A DNA stretch of 64,000 nt from Cognataquiflexum aquatile (GTDB lineage Bacteria > Bacteroidota > Bacteroidia > Cytophagales > Cyclobacteriaceae): the NCBI RefSeq assembly GCF_003316845.1, contig NZ_QMIK01000004.1, positions 620,001-684,000 on the forward strand. The letters are read 5' to 3'. The notes beneath the pieces are model-generated. The model saw nothing but the letters and a program-made list of their open reading frames with translations, made no database searches and was not told the DNA's origin. Within the stretch, counting starts at the first letter, position 1. Each line of letters opens with the position of its first letter. Positions 9,394 through 18,411 of this stretch are shown here, piece by piece. The position numbers and the translations under genes are program-made.

Positions 9394-11790
9394 ATGTGGA
9401 AAAACTACTTTAAAGTCTCCTTCAGAAACCTGTCCAAGCGGAAGCTGTATACAGGAATCAACATCCTTGGTCTGACGATTGCCATTGTCAGCTTTTTGGC
9501 GATATCGCTTTATATCTACCACGAGTTGAGCTATGATAAGATGTACACCGACTCGGAGAGGATTTACAAGTTCAACCAGGAATTTGTCTCCGGCGGTGAA
9601 AGCCAATTGGTAGGGACGACGCCGTCGCTGCTCGTTCCCACGTTGATGGAGGAAATGCCTGAAGTCGAAATCGGGACTTTGGTATTTGACCTGAGCATTT
9701 TTTCATCTGTTATGGTGGATGCTGGAGAGGGAAATCAAGAGGAAACCAAATTTGCCTTTGCTGATCAGAATTTCTTTAAAGTCTTTGATTTTGAGATGAT
9801 CACAGGCAATCCCGACCTTGTTTTGACCGAACCCAATCAGATTGTTCTGACCGAAAGCACGGCAAAAAGGTATTTTAGAAATGCCCCTGAGGCCAATGGC
9901 AAAACGCTGAAAATTGATGGGAAGGAATACCTAGTCACAGGAGTCATGCAGGATTTCCCTTCCAACAGCCATTTGGATTTTGACTTTATTGCCTCTTTTG
10001 CCACACACCGGCATAGGAAAAATCCCGAATGGTCACCCTCTAATTATTATTCGTATGCGAAACTGACACCTGATGCCGACTTACCGGCTTTGACATCCAA
10101 GCTGGATCAGATGGTCGAAAAATACATGGGTGAAGACATGAACAATTATGGCTTCAAAACATCCTTTTTGTTCCAACCTGTCACTTCCATCCACCTTGGT
10201 GACAACCAACTCCAAACTGTCAAACCAACTTCCGACATCCGACAACTCTATATCTTCGGCCTCGTGGCTGTTTTGTTGATTTTCATCGGGATCATCAATT
10301 ATGTCAACCTTGCAACTGCAGAAGCCACCGAGAGAAACAAGGAAGTGGGATTGAGAAAGGTAATGGGTGCAGGGAGGATGCAGCTTTTTGGGCAGTTTAT
10401 ATCTGAGTCCTTTATCCTGACTTTTTCCGGTCTGATGTTTAGTCTCTTGGTTTTGTATTTCCTTGCCCAACCATTTGAAAACTTCTCCGGCGTGCCACTT
10501 CAGTTGGATCTTTTGGTTTCTCCTGTTGGCCTGGTAGCGGTTTTTGGGCTCCTGTTGTTGATCGGATTTTTGTCGGGGATTTATCCTGCCTTGATCCTTT
10601 CGGGGATGGAACCGCTGCGTGCCCTTGGCAAAAACATCAAAATCGGGGGAGGGACTTGGCTTCGCAAAGGCCTTGTCGTATTCCAGTTTTTTGTATCTAT
10701 CGGTTTGTTGGTGGCGACGCTGATCGTGCAGCAGCAATTGGACTACATGCGTGAAGTCAACCTTGGTTATGACAGGGAGCAAGTAGTAGCATTGACCTAT
10801 CACTACAATATGCGGGAAACTGTAGGAACCCTCAAAAGCGAACTCCTGAGATCCGGCGCGGCACAATCCGTGACTTTGGCCGCCGACATGCCGATCTACA
10901 TCAAGGCAGGATACAAGATCTTTCCTGGGTTTGACAACGAGAAAGAACTGATGATTACAGGCTATAATGCTGATCCGGATTTGGTCAAAACTTTGGGACT
11001 GAAGATTGTAGCAGGGGAGGATTTTTCTCAAAATGAAATCACAAGGTCTGTCGCCTATGAAGAAAACATAGAACATGCTGTCATGCTCAACGAATCCGCA
11101 GTCAAATCCCTCGGTTGGACCAATGAGGAAGCAGTGGGCAAAAAACTGAATTTCGGTTCTCCGGCCTTCGTCAAGTCCGTAGTCGGGGATTTCTACTTCA
11201 ATTCCCTTCACCATCAGGTGGGGCCTTTGGCCATCATGGTCAATCCAAATGAAGCCAATATGATTTTGGCAAAACTTCCGAAGGGAAATCCTGCGGAGCA
11301 TTTGGCCAAAATGGAAGGAATTTGGAAAACCTTAGCTCCTGACAGGCCTTTCAATTACAAATTTGTCGATCAGGAATATGCGCGCATGTACAGCTCGGAA
11401 GAAAAGACCGGGACCATCTTCAGCCTTTTTGCAGGGATAGCCATTTTTATTGCCTGTATGGGATTGTTTGGTTTGGTTTCCTATGTGGCCTTGAGAAGAA
11501 CCAGGGAAATCAGCATCCGCAAAGTCTTAGGCGCGACTTCAGGAGATGTCCTGAAAGTGCTTTCTGCGGACTTCTTCACCTTGTTGGGAATATCCTCAGT
11601 CCTGGCAGTGGGTTTTGGATTATGGTTTTCCAAGCAATGGTTGGAGGGATTTGCCTACAAAACACAGATTTCTCCATTGGTCTATGTTGCCGCAATAATG
11701 GTGGTGGCGCTGATTTCCTTTTTGACCATCGGCTACCGCACCCTCAAAGTCAATCTCCAAAATCCGGCGAAGACGCTTAAGGACGAATAA
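9394..11790 (+). CDS. MacB/FtsX-type ABC transporter permease
   Basis: A 798-residue paralogue of the three permeases upstream. The start is placed at the ATG at 9394 (MWKNYFKVSFRNL, matching the paralogues) and not at the in-frame ATG at 9286, whose extra 36 codons are only translated short-word repeat. It has TM1 (about 17-45), a periplasmic MacB-like core, FtsX block one with NKEVGLRKVMGAGRMQL, a central TM, a second core, and FtsX block two with REISIRKVLGATSGDV. The family acts with a separate ABC ATPase, of which the gene at 14993 is the closest candidate. Substrate unknown. Confidence 0.93.
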   Translation: MWKNYFKVSFRNLSKRKLYTGINILGLTIAIVSFLAISLYIYHELSYDKMYTDSERIYKFNQEFVSGGESQLVGTTPSLLVPTLMEEMPEVEIGTLVFDLSIFSSVMVDAGEGNQEETKFAFADQNFFKVFDFEMITGNPDLVLTEPNQIVLTESTAKRYFRNAPEANGKTLKIDGKEYLVTGVMQDFPSNSHLDFDFIASFATHRHRKNPEWSPSNYYSYAKLTPDADLPALTSKLDQMVEKYMGEDMNNYGFKTSFLFQPVTSIHLGDNQLQTVKPTSDIRQLYIFGLVAVLLIFIGIINYVNLATAEATERNKEVGLRKVMGAGRMQLFGQFISESFILTFSGLMFSLLVLYFLAQPFENFSGVPLQLDLLVSPVGLVAVFGLLLLIGFLSGIYPALILSGMEPLRALGKNIKIGGGTWLRKGLVVFQFFVSIGLLVATLIVQQQLDYMREVNLGYDREQVVALTYHYNMRETVGTLKSELLRSGAAQSVTLAADMPIYIKAGYKIFPGFDNEKELMITGYNADPDLVKTLGLKIVAGEDFSQNEITRSVAYEENIEHAVMLNESAVKSLGWTNEEAVGKKLNFGSPAFVKSVVGDFYFNSLHHQVGPLAIMVNPNEANMILAKLPKGNPAEHLAKMEGIWKTLAPDRPFNYKFVDQEYARMYSSEEKTGTIFSLFAGIAIFIACMGLFGLVSYVALRRTREISIRKVLGATSGDVLKVLSADFFTLLGISSVLAVGFGLWFSKQWLEGFAYKTQISPLVYVAAIMVVALISFLTIGYRTLKVNLQNPAKTLKDE

Positions 11791-12326
11791 GAACCGAGAG
11801 AAGGAAGCTTGGAAGTCGGGAAGGAAGGAAGTCGGGAAGTTAGAATGTTGAATGAAAGGACGGAAGACAGAAGACGGAAGATGGAAAAAAAGCATTCCCT
11901 TGTCATTTTGAACGTAGAGAAAAATCTTAAAAAAATGAATCTCGCAAAGTCGCGAAGGCGCAAATAATTTGAAGCGAGAAACAAGAAGCGAGTGAGATAA
12001 GCTTGGGAGTCGGGAAGGATGGAAGTTGGGAAGGATGGAAGTTGGGAATGTTGAATAAAAGGACGGAAGACAGAAGACGGAAGATGGAAAAAAAAGCTTT
12101 CCCTTGTCATTTTGAACGTAGAGAGAAATCTTAAAAAAATGAATCTCGCAAAGACGCAAAAACGCAAAGGAAAAGAGAAAGGAAAATCCCACATATGACT
12201 CAAAGGCGCAAAAAAATCAACCTCTTACTACTTGCCTTTCACCTCTCACTCCTCCTTTTTTAAAGCTCACCGAAAGTTTGCTCGTCTTTAATTGATTAAA
12301 TTGCAGATGATTTTAATTGGGTCTCT
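11791..12326. repeat. Gap with tandem ~165-bp duplication
   Basis: Two imperfect copies, 11806-11964 and 12000-12169, each run in the same order: AGCTTGGRAGTCGGGAAGG words, GGACGGAAGACAGAAGACGG, CTTGTCATTTTGAACGTAGAG (a REP-like half) and ATCTCGCAAAG...CGCAAA. Short-word spacers separate them. No gene is supported: the long minus-strand open frames here exist only because the repeat lacks stops in that frame. Confidence 0.75.
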
Positions 12327-12569
12327 ATGAAAATGGATAAAAAAGCCTTCGTTATTCAGAGTTTTGAAGAAGCTGCAGACCATCAGAAACATTATGGAAA
12401 TATGCCTGAGGAAGAAAAGAAGGATCTGTTTTTCAAACTGATGCAGGCGGCTTATGGATTTGTGGGCAATGATTGGCCAAAGATGGATAAGAGTCATTTT
12501 GAGATGAGCTCTAACAGAAGAGTGAATGATTCGGGCCAATCAGAAAATTTAGATTTGGATAAATTTTAA
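12327..12569 (+). CDS. Small hypothetical protein
   Basis: An 80-residue, mostly helical, charged protein (MKMDKKAFVIQSFEEAADHQ at the N-terminus; a second possible start at 12333). It has no signal peptide, TM segment or cysteine, and it was not recognised as a named family. The coding pattern is ordinary and it is not overlapped by repeats, so a real gene is likely. It stands alone between a repeat region and a convergent gene. A role as an antitoxin or accessory protein cannot be shown. Confidence 0.6.
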   Translation: MKMDKKAFVIQSFEEAADHQKHYGNMPEEEKKDLFFKLMQAAYGFVGNDWPKMDKSHFEMSSNRRVNDSGQSENLDLDKF

Positions 12570-12652
12570 ACCAGGTTTTTAAATTTTTCTTTTCAAGTCA
12601 ACATCAATCGCTGTTTAAACTTTACAGGATTATCCCAAATTAAAAAGAGGAA

Positions 12653-13330
12653 TTAATCTTCCTCCTCTTCCTCCCTTTCCTCATATTCCCCTTCAAATTC
12701 ATCCGCTATCAGATCATCTTGACTCAACCAATATTCGGAAGTCAGGACTTTGAAATTTGTTCCGTCTGTTGTCTGCATATCCCACAGAATGGACTCCGCT
12801 TCGGGGAAAGGAGCATTTCCTGTCATTTTATCTCCAAAGAGTCTTTTGATAAGGTTGCTGTCCGAAAGTCCCTTGTCCAATAACTTGAGCATGCCTTCTT
12901 TGGTCATTTCCACCTTCCCGGTTTTATCAAGCGGGGTCAGGGTACATTCAAACTGACTGGCTTTGATATTTGGGAACTTGCCGTTGAAGGCTTTGTACAG
13001 GAGTTGGTTAACATGGAAAAGTGTAGCATGCAGGCTAATTTCGGGATATTCCTCAGCGATCTTGTCTAAGAGCATGTCGTTGGATATCTGTTCGATTTGG
13101 CCTTTGGACAAGTCCTCGCTCAATTTATAGGTCAAGACAATAGCTGCTGCTTCATTGGGTTCATAATCGGTAATGGCCATCATTAACAATTCCCTGAGAG
13201 AATCTCCTTCTGAACTTTCGGCATCAGGAAAACCGAAAAGGTCTAAAAGTTGGATATAATCTGCAGTAGACCAATAATCCTTGACTTGATCCAATGTTTT
13301 GAAGGAAGTAATTTTAATCTGAAATTTCAT
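12653..13330 (-). CDS. Hypothetical acidic protein
   Basis: A 225-residue soluble protein starting MKFQIKITSFKTLDQVKDYW. It is rich in Asp/Glu and ends in a run of acidic residues (EEREEEEED). No signal peptide, TM segment or known catalytic motif is visible, and the family was not recognised. It is convergent with the small gene at 12327 and separated from it by 83 bp. The upstream region contains copies of a dispersed repeat, so the promoter must lie within about 70 bp of the start. Confidence 0.75.
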   Translation of the reverse strand: MKFQIKITSFKTLDQVKDYWSTADYIQLLDLFGFPDAESSEGDSLRELLMMAITDYEPNEAAAIVLTYKLSEDLSKGQIEQISNDMLLDKIAEEYPEISLHATLFHVNQLLYKAFNGKFPNIKASQFECTLTPLDKTGKVEMTKEGMLKLLDKGLSDSNLIKRLFGDKMTGNAPFPEAESILWDMQTTDGTNFKVLTSEYWLSQDDLIADEFEGEYEEREEEEED

Positions 13331-13846
13331 GTTTTTTGACTTTGGTATAAGTTAGGTGGTATTGTCGGAGATGTAAGGGAATATCTCATAAATCGTTTTT
13401 TTAACCGCAATGGACACAAAGGTTTCGCCAAGGGCGCAAAGGGTGAGATCCTTCGTTTTCTTTGTTTCTATTTTGGTTTCATTTTCTCCCGCAGATATCG
13501 CAGATTGACGCAGAAGACTCCTCCGCCAATGTTTGTATCACCAAAAAGATTGGTCAAACCCGCCTTTTTCTTTGAAGCTTTGCGTAAGATATTTTTTCTT
13601 TTACCGCAATGGGCACAAAGGTTTCGCGAAGGGCGCAAAGGGTGAGATCCTTTGTTTCCTTTGTTTCTTTTGTGGTTTCATTTTCTCTCGCAGATATCTC
13701 AGAACAACGCAGAACTTTCAATTTCGTCAGTTATCTGCTTCATCCGCAAAAATCTTGGTTACAATTTCTCCTTTTGATCCGACTATAAGATGATTCCTAT
13801 TTGAATCTAGCCAATTGCATTTGTTGAATCAAAAACCACACTAATT
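13331..13846. repeat. Gap with two copies of CGCAAAG/CGCAGA repeat
   Basis: Copies at 13404-13521 and 13603-13715 share the order ACCGCAATGGRCACAAAGG, TTTCGCCAAGGGCGCAAAG, GTGAGATCC, a T-rich middle, and CGCAGATATCNCAG...ACGCAGAA. A third copy is at 14627-14740. No gene is seen in this stretch. Confidence 0.8.
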
Positions 13847-14572
13847 ATGAAATTGAAAATTTTCCCAAAGAAAATCTTACTCTTCCTATTCTCCATCGTG
13901 TTGTTGCTTTTGGCGGGACACATCCTCGGTCAGATGCTGATCAATTATTACCCTGATGTCTCCAAGTTTGAGAAATTTGCAAGGTGGATGAACTTCAATA
14001 AGGAAGTGAACTTTCCTTCCCTGTTTTCGGCAGGTATTTTATTCATTTCCTCCATTTTATTAGCCATCATCGGCGTGTACAGCAAGGACTCTAATAGACC
14101 CTATTTTGGATGGTATGGATTGTCCGTAGTGTTTTATTTCTTGGCGGTAGATGAAGCCATTTCGATCCATGAGATGTTCAACAAGTTTGCTCGCGAAAAT
14201 TTCGGGATAGGGGGAGTCTTTTACTACGGTTGGATCATTCCCTACGGAGTAGCCCTGTTGGTTTTGTTGGGAGTATATATTCCTTTTTTGAGAATGCTAC
14301 CCATGGATATTGCCCTTCTTTTTTTAGTTTCAGGGTTGATTTTTGTCTTTGGGGCTGTGGGTTTTGAAATGCTTGGGGGAAGGAATAAGGACCTTTACTT
14401 CGAGGAAACCAACATGTATATCGTGTATTTTACCATAGAGGAGTTTTTGGAAATGACCGGTATTTCCCTTTTTATTTATTCCCTGTTGACATACATTTCT
14501 GACCATATAGGAAAGATCAAGATATCTTTTGGAACTGTGGAGCAGAAAACCCAAATCTTAGAACAAAAGTGA
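13847..14572 (+). CDS. Multi-pass membrane protein of unknown function
   Basis: A 241-residue protein with about six hydrophobic segments: residues 9-28 ([18 protein letters not shown]), about 55-75, 85-105, 125-150, 155-175 and 200-215. The loop between segments three and four carries conserved-looking acidic and His residues (DEAISIHEMF). It was not assigned to a family. It stands between repeat-filled gaps and is followed by a strong terminator 20 bp after its stop, so it is probably a single-gene transcript. Confidence 0.8.
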   Translation: MKLKIFPKKILLFLFSIVLLLLAGHILGQMLINYYPDVSKFEKFARWMNFNKEVNFPSLFSAGILFISSILLAIIGVYSKDSNRPYFGWYGLSVVFYFLAVDEAISIHEMFNKFARENFGIGGVFYYGWIIPYGVALLVLLGVYIPFLRMLPMDIALLFLVSGLIFVFGAVGFEMLGGRNKDLYFEETNMYIVYFTIEEFLEMTGISLFIYSLLTYISDHIGKIKISFGTVEQKTQILEQK

Positions 14573-14591
14573 TAATCGTTTAATCCTCCCT

Positions 14592-14622
14592 ATCCTGCTT
14601 CTTCGGAAGCGGGATATTTTTT
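14592..14622 (+). terminator. Intrinsic terminator of the membrane protein gene
   Basis: ATCCTGCTTC and GAAGCGGGAT form a 10-bp stem (one G-T pair) with a TTCG tetraloop, followed by ATTTTTT. It lies 20 bp after the stop codon at 14572. Confidence 0.85.
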
Positions 14623-14938
14623 AATCCAAAGGGATGAAAGGTTTCGCCAAGGGCGCAAAGACCGATATCCTTTGTTTTCTTTTTTTCTTTTGTGGTTTAA
14701 TATTCTCTACCAGATATCTCGGGTTGACGCAGAAGACTCCTTATCGTCCGTCAGCGAACAAAAATGTTCGATACTTCAAACCGAATTCTTTCAAAAAACG
14801 CCCTTATTCGAACAATATTGGGCTTTTTTTATGGCATAGGATTGGGATGGATAAATTGACCGACGTCAGATGTCGGATGTGCGATGCTTAATTCATCGGT
14901 TATCGGTCAAAAACCACAAAATCTAAGTCTCACCCCGG

Positions 14939-14946
14939 TAGTTTTG
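14939..14946 (+). promoter_or_regulatory. Candidate -7 box of the ABC ATPase-TolC unit
   Basis: TAGTTTTG matches the Bacteroidota -7 consensus TAnnTTTG. No clear -33 TTG is seen at the usual spacing. If used, the transcript would start near 14953 and its short leader would consist almost entirely of the short-word repeat. Confidence 0.35.
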
Positions 14947-14992
14947 GGGAATCATGTCTCAATTCTCAAATCTCATATCTCACGTCTTACCA

Positions 14993-15667
14993 ATGATTCA
15001 GCTTAACCAAATTGACAAATTCATCGAATCGCGATTTCAGCGGGTTTTTATTTTGAAAGGAATTGACCTGACCATCGAGCAGGGGGAATTTCTCACCCTG
15101 ATGGGACCTTCCGGTGTGGGCAAATCAACTTTGCTCAACATCATCGGATTGTTGGATGAAGAGTATGAAGGGAAATATTCCTTTGATAACAAGTCTATCA
15201 ACAACATGAAATCCAAGGAAAGGTCTGCTTTGCACAAATCCGAGTTTGGCTACATATTTCAGGCCTACCACCTGATCGACGAACTGACGGTGTATGAAAA
15301 TATCGAAACCCCTTTGCTTTACAGGAATGTGTCAGCCGGAGAGCGAAAAAGCATCATCGCTGATCTTTTGGACAGGTTCAATATGGTAGCCAAGAAGGAC
15401 CTGTTCCCTGAGCAACTATCAGGCGGACAGCAGCAATTGGTCGGGATTGCACGGGCGATCGCAGGTAGGCCAAGGGTTTTGTTGGCCGATGAACCTACGG
15501 GAAACCTCCATTCTGCACAGGCAAAAGAGATAATGGAAGTTTTCAAGGAACTGAACAAAGAAGGAACTACCATCATCCAAGCCACTCATGCGCGCGAAAA
15601 TGCAGATTACGGAACACGCCTGATCGAAATGTTGGACGGAAAAATTGACAAAGACATTGCCCTATAA
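14993..15667 (+). CDS. ABC transporter ATP-binding protein (MacB/LolD type)
   Basis: A 224-residue ATPase counted from the ATG at 14993 (MIQLNQIDKF); an upstream in-frame ATG at 14954 only adds translated repeat. Walker A is GPSGVGKST (38-46), the Q-loop is YIFQAYHL, the signature is LSGGQQQ (142-148), Walker B is VLLADEP (about 162-168), and the H-loop is ATHAREN. This subfamily powers MacB/FtsX-type permeases, four of which lie upstream on the same strand. It is followed after 1 bp by a TolC-like gene, indicating translational coupling. No membrane-fusion protein gene is present nearby. Confidence 0.92.
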   Translation: MIQLNQIDKFIESRFQRVFILKGIDLTIEQGEFLTLMGPSGVGKSTLLNIIGLLDEEYEGKYSFDNKSINNMKSKERSALHKSEFGYIFQAYHLIDELTVYENIETPLLYRNVSAGERKSIIADLLDRFNMVAKKDLFPEQLSGGQQQLVGIARAIAGRPRVLLADEPTGNLHSAQAKEIMEVFKELNKEGTTIIQATHARENADYGTRLIEMLDGKIDKDIAL

Positions 15668-15668
15668 T

Positions 15669-17000
15669 ATGAATAAGATACTCATTACCGCATTGATTTT
15701 GATGGCTTTTATATCTGAATTGAAAGCGCAGGATACCCTGAAACTCAATTTCCGGGAAGCGGTCAACATCGGTTTGCAGCAAAACCTCGTTTACAAACAG
15801 CGTACAAACGAACAGGACGTGTTGAAAAGGGAAAAACAGGCAGCACAGCTTGCCCATCTTCCCAACCTCAATATCTCCAACAGCGGTTTTAGACAAAGCG
15901 GACAACAGTACCAACAGGTAGAAGATGAACTGATTGTGACCAATGTGTCCAACAACATCATCACTTCCAACCTCAATACCGCCATGCCGATTTACAATGG
16001 CGGCAGGAGGATCAACAATACACAGGCGACTCGACTCTTCGAGGAAGCAGGTTTAAACAGCCTCGAAAGGTCTGCACAGGAAGTCATGTTTAACATCGGC
16101 AGGCAATACCTGCAGGTATTGTTGGATCAGGAGTTATACAGAATCGCCTTGGAAAACCTTGAAAACCAAAAGAAGCAGCTCGAGCAGATAGAAGGCTTTG
16201 TCGAGGCTGGATTAAGGACATTATCCGACCAATACAACCAGCAATCTGAGGTGGCGAGGCTGGAAACAGTGGCTCTGAACGCCAAGATTCAATGGGAAAC
16301 CGATGCCTGGACTTTGGCAGAGACCCTCCAACTTGGACCAAATGTCATCCCTCAACTTGAGGCCGTCAGCCTTAGCCCAGGACAAAGTGAATATTTGAAC
16401 ATGTCCGTAGAGGAACTTTATTCCATTGCTTTGGAAAACAGAAAAGACTTCAAACAGCAGCAGCTGCTTGAATCCGGCAATAAAAAACTCCTAGCCGTTT
16501 CCAGGTCATTCATGTATCCACAGGTCAATGCTTTTTTCAGTTACAGTACCTTCTTTACATCGCTCGATGACAGGAGTATTTCTGAACAGCTTTGGCAGGT
16601 CTATCCACAGCAGACCATCGGCTTGTCGCTGAATATTCCGATTTTCAATAATTTCAACAACAAACTCACTGTCACCCGCAGCAAGGTGCAGTACTATAAC
16701 CAACAGCTGGAAAAAACGGCTTTGGAAAGAAGGATTTCGCAGGAAATCAAATTGGCTTACGAAAATTACAAAGCCAGTATCAAAAGGGAAGAAGCCACCA
16801 AGCTACAGCTTACTGCGGCGGAAGAAGCCCAAAAGGCTATTTCTGAGCGTTTCAGGCTTGGCGTCAGTAACTTTGTCGACCTTGCCACTGCCAACCAACA
16901 GCTTGTCGCCGGGCAATCGGATTATGTCCAAGCTTTGTACACGCTTTTCTTCCAGGAAGTGATTTTGAATTATCAGTTGGGAGTATTGGCGGTGGAGTAG
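15669..17000 (+). CDS. TolC-family outer membrane efflux protein
   Basis: A 443-residue protein with a signal peptide (MNKILITALILMAFISELKA, cleaved before QD). The start at 15669 lies 1 bp after the ATPase stop; an earlier in-frame ATG at 15645 would overlap that gene and bury the signal peptide. The body shows the two internal repeats of long helices typical of TolC (EAVNIGLQQN near the N-terminus, then ERFRLGVSNFVDLATANQQL near the C-terminus). TolC trimers form outer membrane export channels. Co-transcription with the ABC ATPase points to an export system. Confidence 0.9.
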   Translation: MNKILITALILMAFISELKAQDTLKLNFREAVNIGLQQNLVYKQRTNEQDVLKREKQAAQLAHLPNLNISNSGFRQSGQQYQQVEDELIVTNVSNNIITSNLNTAMPIYNGGRRINNTQATRLFEEAGLNSLERSAQEVMFNIGRQYLQVLLDQELYRIALENLENQKKQLEQIEGFVEAGLRTLSDQYNQQSEVARLETVALNAKIQWETDAWTLAETLQLGPNVIPQLEAVSLSPGQSEYLNMSVEELYSIALENRKDFKQQQLLESGNKKLLAVSRSFMYPQVNAFFSYSTFFTSLDDRSISEQLWQVYPQQTIGLSLNIPIFNNFNNKLTVTRSKVQYYNQQLEKTALERRISQEIKLAYENYKASIKREEATKLQLTAAEEAQKAISERFRLGVSNFVDLATANQQLVAGQSDYVQALYTLFFQEVILNYQLGVLAVE

Positions 17001-17084
17001 GAGAATCTTCCTCCTGTTTGTTTGATTTGAAACAAATAGGAAAATTATATCGTCCTCTGTTTGTACCTCAAATCCTAAAATCAT

Positions 17085-17507
17085 ATGCTTCGGAATTTCT
17101 TATTACTCGGACTTGGGTTTTTACTCTTTATCAGTTGTGATGAAAAATTCAATTGTGAAGACTTCAAATTGGGGAGTCCCTTTGTGTTAAAACCGGGTAA
17201 ATTATATCAGGATTGTCCGGGTCAGCTATCGATTACCATGCTGAGGGTGGAGAGTGACTCGAGGTGTCCGGCTAATGCCAACTGTGTTTGGGAAGGTAAC
17301 GCAGAAGTTGTATTTATTTTTAGAAATGGGGATGAAGAAACAGAGTTCACCATGGATACAAATGCATCTATGCGATCAAGCGAAAATGAAAAGGAGGTTT
17401 TTGGATATTATTTCATACTCAACAAATTGTCTCCATATCCTGATACTTCCTTTGAAATCAAACAAAAGGATTATCGGGCTGAGGTCATTATCACCAAAAT
17501 TATTTGA
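17085..17507 (+). CDS. Small lipoprotein of unknown function
   Basis: A 140-residue protein with a lipoprotein signal (MLRNFLLLGLGFLLFISC, lipobox ISC at 17-19), followed by a beta-rich domain. The segment DSRCPANANCVWEGNAEV (about 59-76) is a motif seen in many Bacteroidota lipoproteins of unknown role; its two Cys may form a disulfide. It lies 84 bp after the TolC gene on the same strand and may share its transcript. Function is not known. Confidence 0.8.
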   Translation: MLRNFLLLGLGFLLFISCDEKFNCEDFKLGSPFVLKPGKLYQDCPGQLSITMLRVESDSRCPANANCVWEGNAEVVFIFRNGDEETEFTMDTNASMRSSENEKEVFGYYFILNKLSPYPDTSFEIKQKDYRAEVIITKII

Positions 17508-17742
17508 GAATGAAGTTATTGATGATTTAAAAAAGTAGAAATGACATAGGTTTATCCCGATTTAATCATTTACCAAAATCAACTTCCAAGAGCTTCTTAT
17601 TGCCAAAATTAATCGATCCTTCATTTTTACAGCTACTTTTTATTTTAGTTGAAAAATGGAATTTTTTTCCAACTACCCATGCAACTTTTTCTTTCAAAAC
17701 TTCATCTATAAAGATGACAGCGTTTTTTTAATAGTCAGATAA

Positions 17743-18408
17743 ATGAACCACAACAAAAAGATTTTACTACTCGGAGCTACCGGGCGTACAGGCCATGAAG
17801 TGTTGCAGCATGCTTTGGAAAAAGGGTACCATGTCAATGCCTTGGTTAGAGACGGTAAGAAAATTCAGTTGGAGGATCCGAGACTTCGGGTATTTGAAGG
17901 AGATACCAGAATACCGAGGGATTTGAATTTTGCTGTAGAAAACTGTCAGGCGGTGATCAGTTGCCTGAATATTTCACGCAAATCGGATTTCCCTTGGTCA
18001 CCTTTACGGACACCTGAGGATTTTTTGTCTATGACCATGAAAGCCATCATCAAAGTATGTCATGAGCAGGACATCAAAAGACTCGTTTTTACATCCGCAT
18101 GGGGAGTGGGGGACAGCAGGCCGTTTATTCCGGGATGGTTTGCATGGCTGATTGACAACAGCAACCTTTCTGCTGCTTACCTCGAGCATGAGCGACAGGA
18201 GGCTTTGGTTCGTAATTCAGGTTTGGATTGGACCATTGTCAGACCGGTCGGTCTGACCAACACCCAAAAACCAAATGAGGCCAAAGTGATTTTGGATCAT
18301 AGCCGCAAACCCTCCCTGACCATCTCCCGCAAGGCCACAGCCGGTTTTTTGGTTGATATTTTGGAGCATACAAATTATATTCACAAGGTTCCTGTTCTAT
18401 ATTCCTGA
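17743..18408 (+). CDS. NmrA-like NAD(P)-binding SDR protein
   Basis: A 221-residue protein with an N-terminal Rossmann motif LLGATGRTGHEV (about 9-20, GxxGxxG) and VNALVRDGKK after strand 2. The NAD(P)-binding fold continues through RLVFTSAWGVG and WTIVRPVGLTN. It belongs to the atypical SDR/NmrA-like group, which includes redox sensors and NAD(P)H-dependent reductases; the typical catalytic YxxxK is not seen, so enzymatic activity is uncertain. The next gene begins 3 bp after its stop, which indicates an operon. Confidence 0.88.
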   Translation: MNHNKKILLLGATGRTGHEVLQHALEKGYHVNALVRDGKKIQLEDPRLRVFEGDTRIPRDLNFAVENCQAVISCLNISRKSDFPWSPLRTPEDFLSMTMKAIIKVCHEQDIKRLVFTSAWGVGDSRPFIPGWFAWLIDNSNLSAAYLEHERQEALVRNSGLDWTIVRPVGLTNTQKPNEAKVILDHSRKPSLTISRKATAGFLVDILEHTNYIHKVPVLYS

Positions 18409-18411
18409 TCG

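Larger units (their letters stand above)
14573..14992. repeat. Gap with third CGCAAAG/CGCAGA copy and short-word array
   Basis: After the terminator, 14627-14740 is a third, more diverged copy of the element seen at 13404 and 13603. From about 14955 to 14990, TCTCAATTCTCAAATCTCATATCTCACGTCTTA-type words (given here in short form) reach the start codon of the ABC ATPase gene. No gene is seen. Confidence 0.75.

Noticed and set aside
10081-11301. A 406-codon open frame on the minus strand
   Set aside because: It lies wholly antisense to the last permease gene and has the composition of a shadow frame (rich in His, Gln, Cys and Arg); the plus-strand product is an obvious family member.
11620-12203. 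Two long minus-strand open frames across the tandem duplication
   Set aside because: They consist of translated repeat (LPSSVFRPFIQH repeats) and overlap the permease 3' end; no sign of a real protein.
13404-14740. CRISPR or insertion-sequence remnant
   Set aside because: Three copies of about 115 bp lie far apart without spacers, transposase frame or clear terminal inverted repeats; best called a dispersed repeat.
18241-18260. Palindrome CAGACCGGTCGGTCTG
   Set aside because: It lies inside the SDR coding frame and is explained by the codons; no regulatory context.
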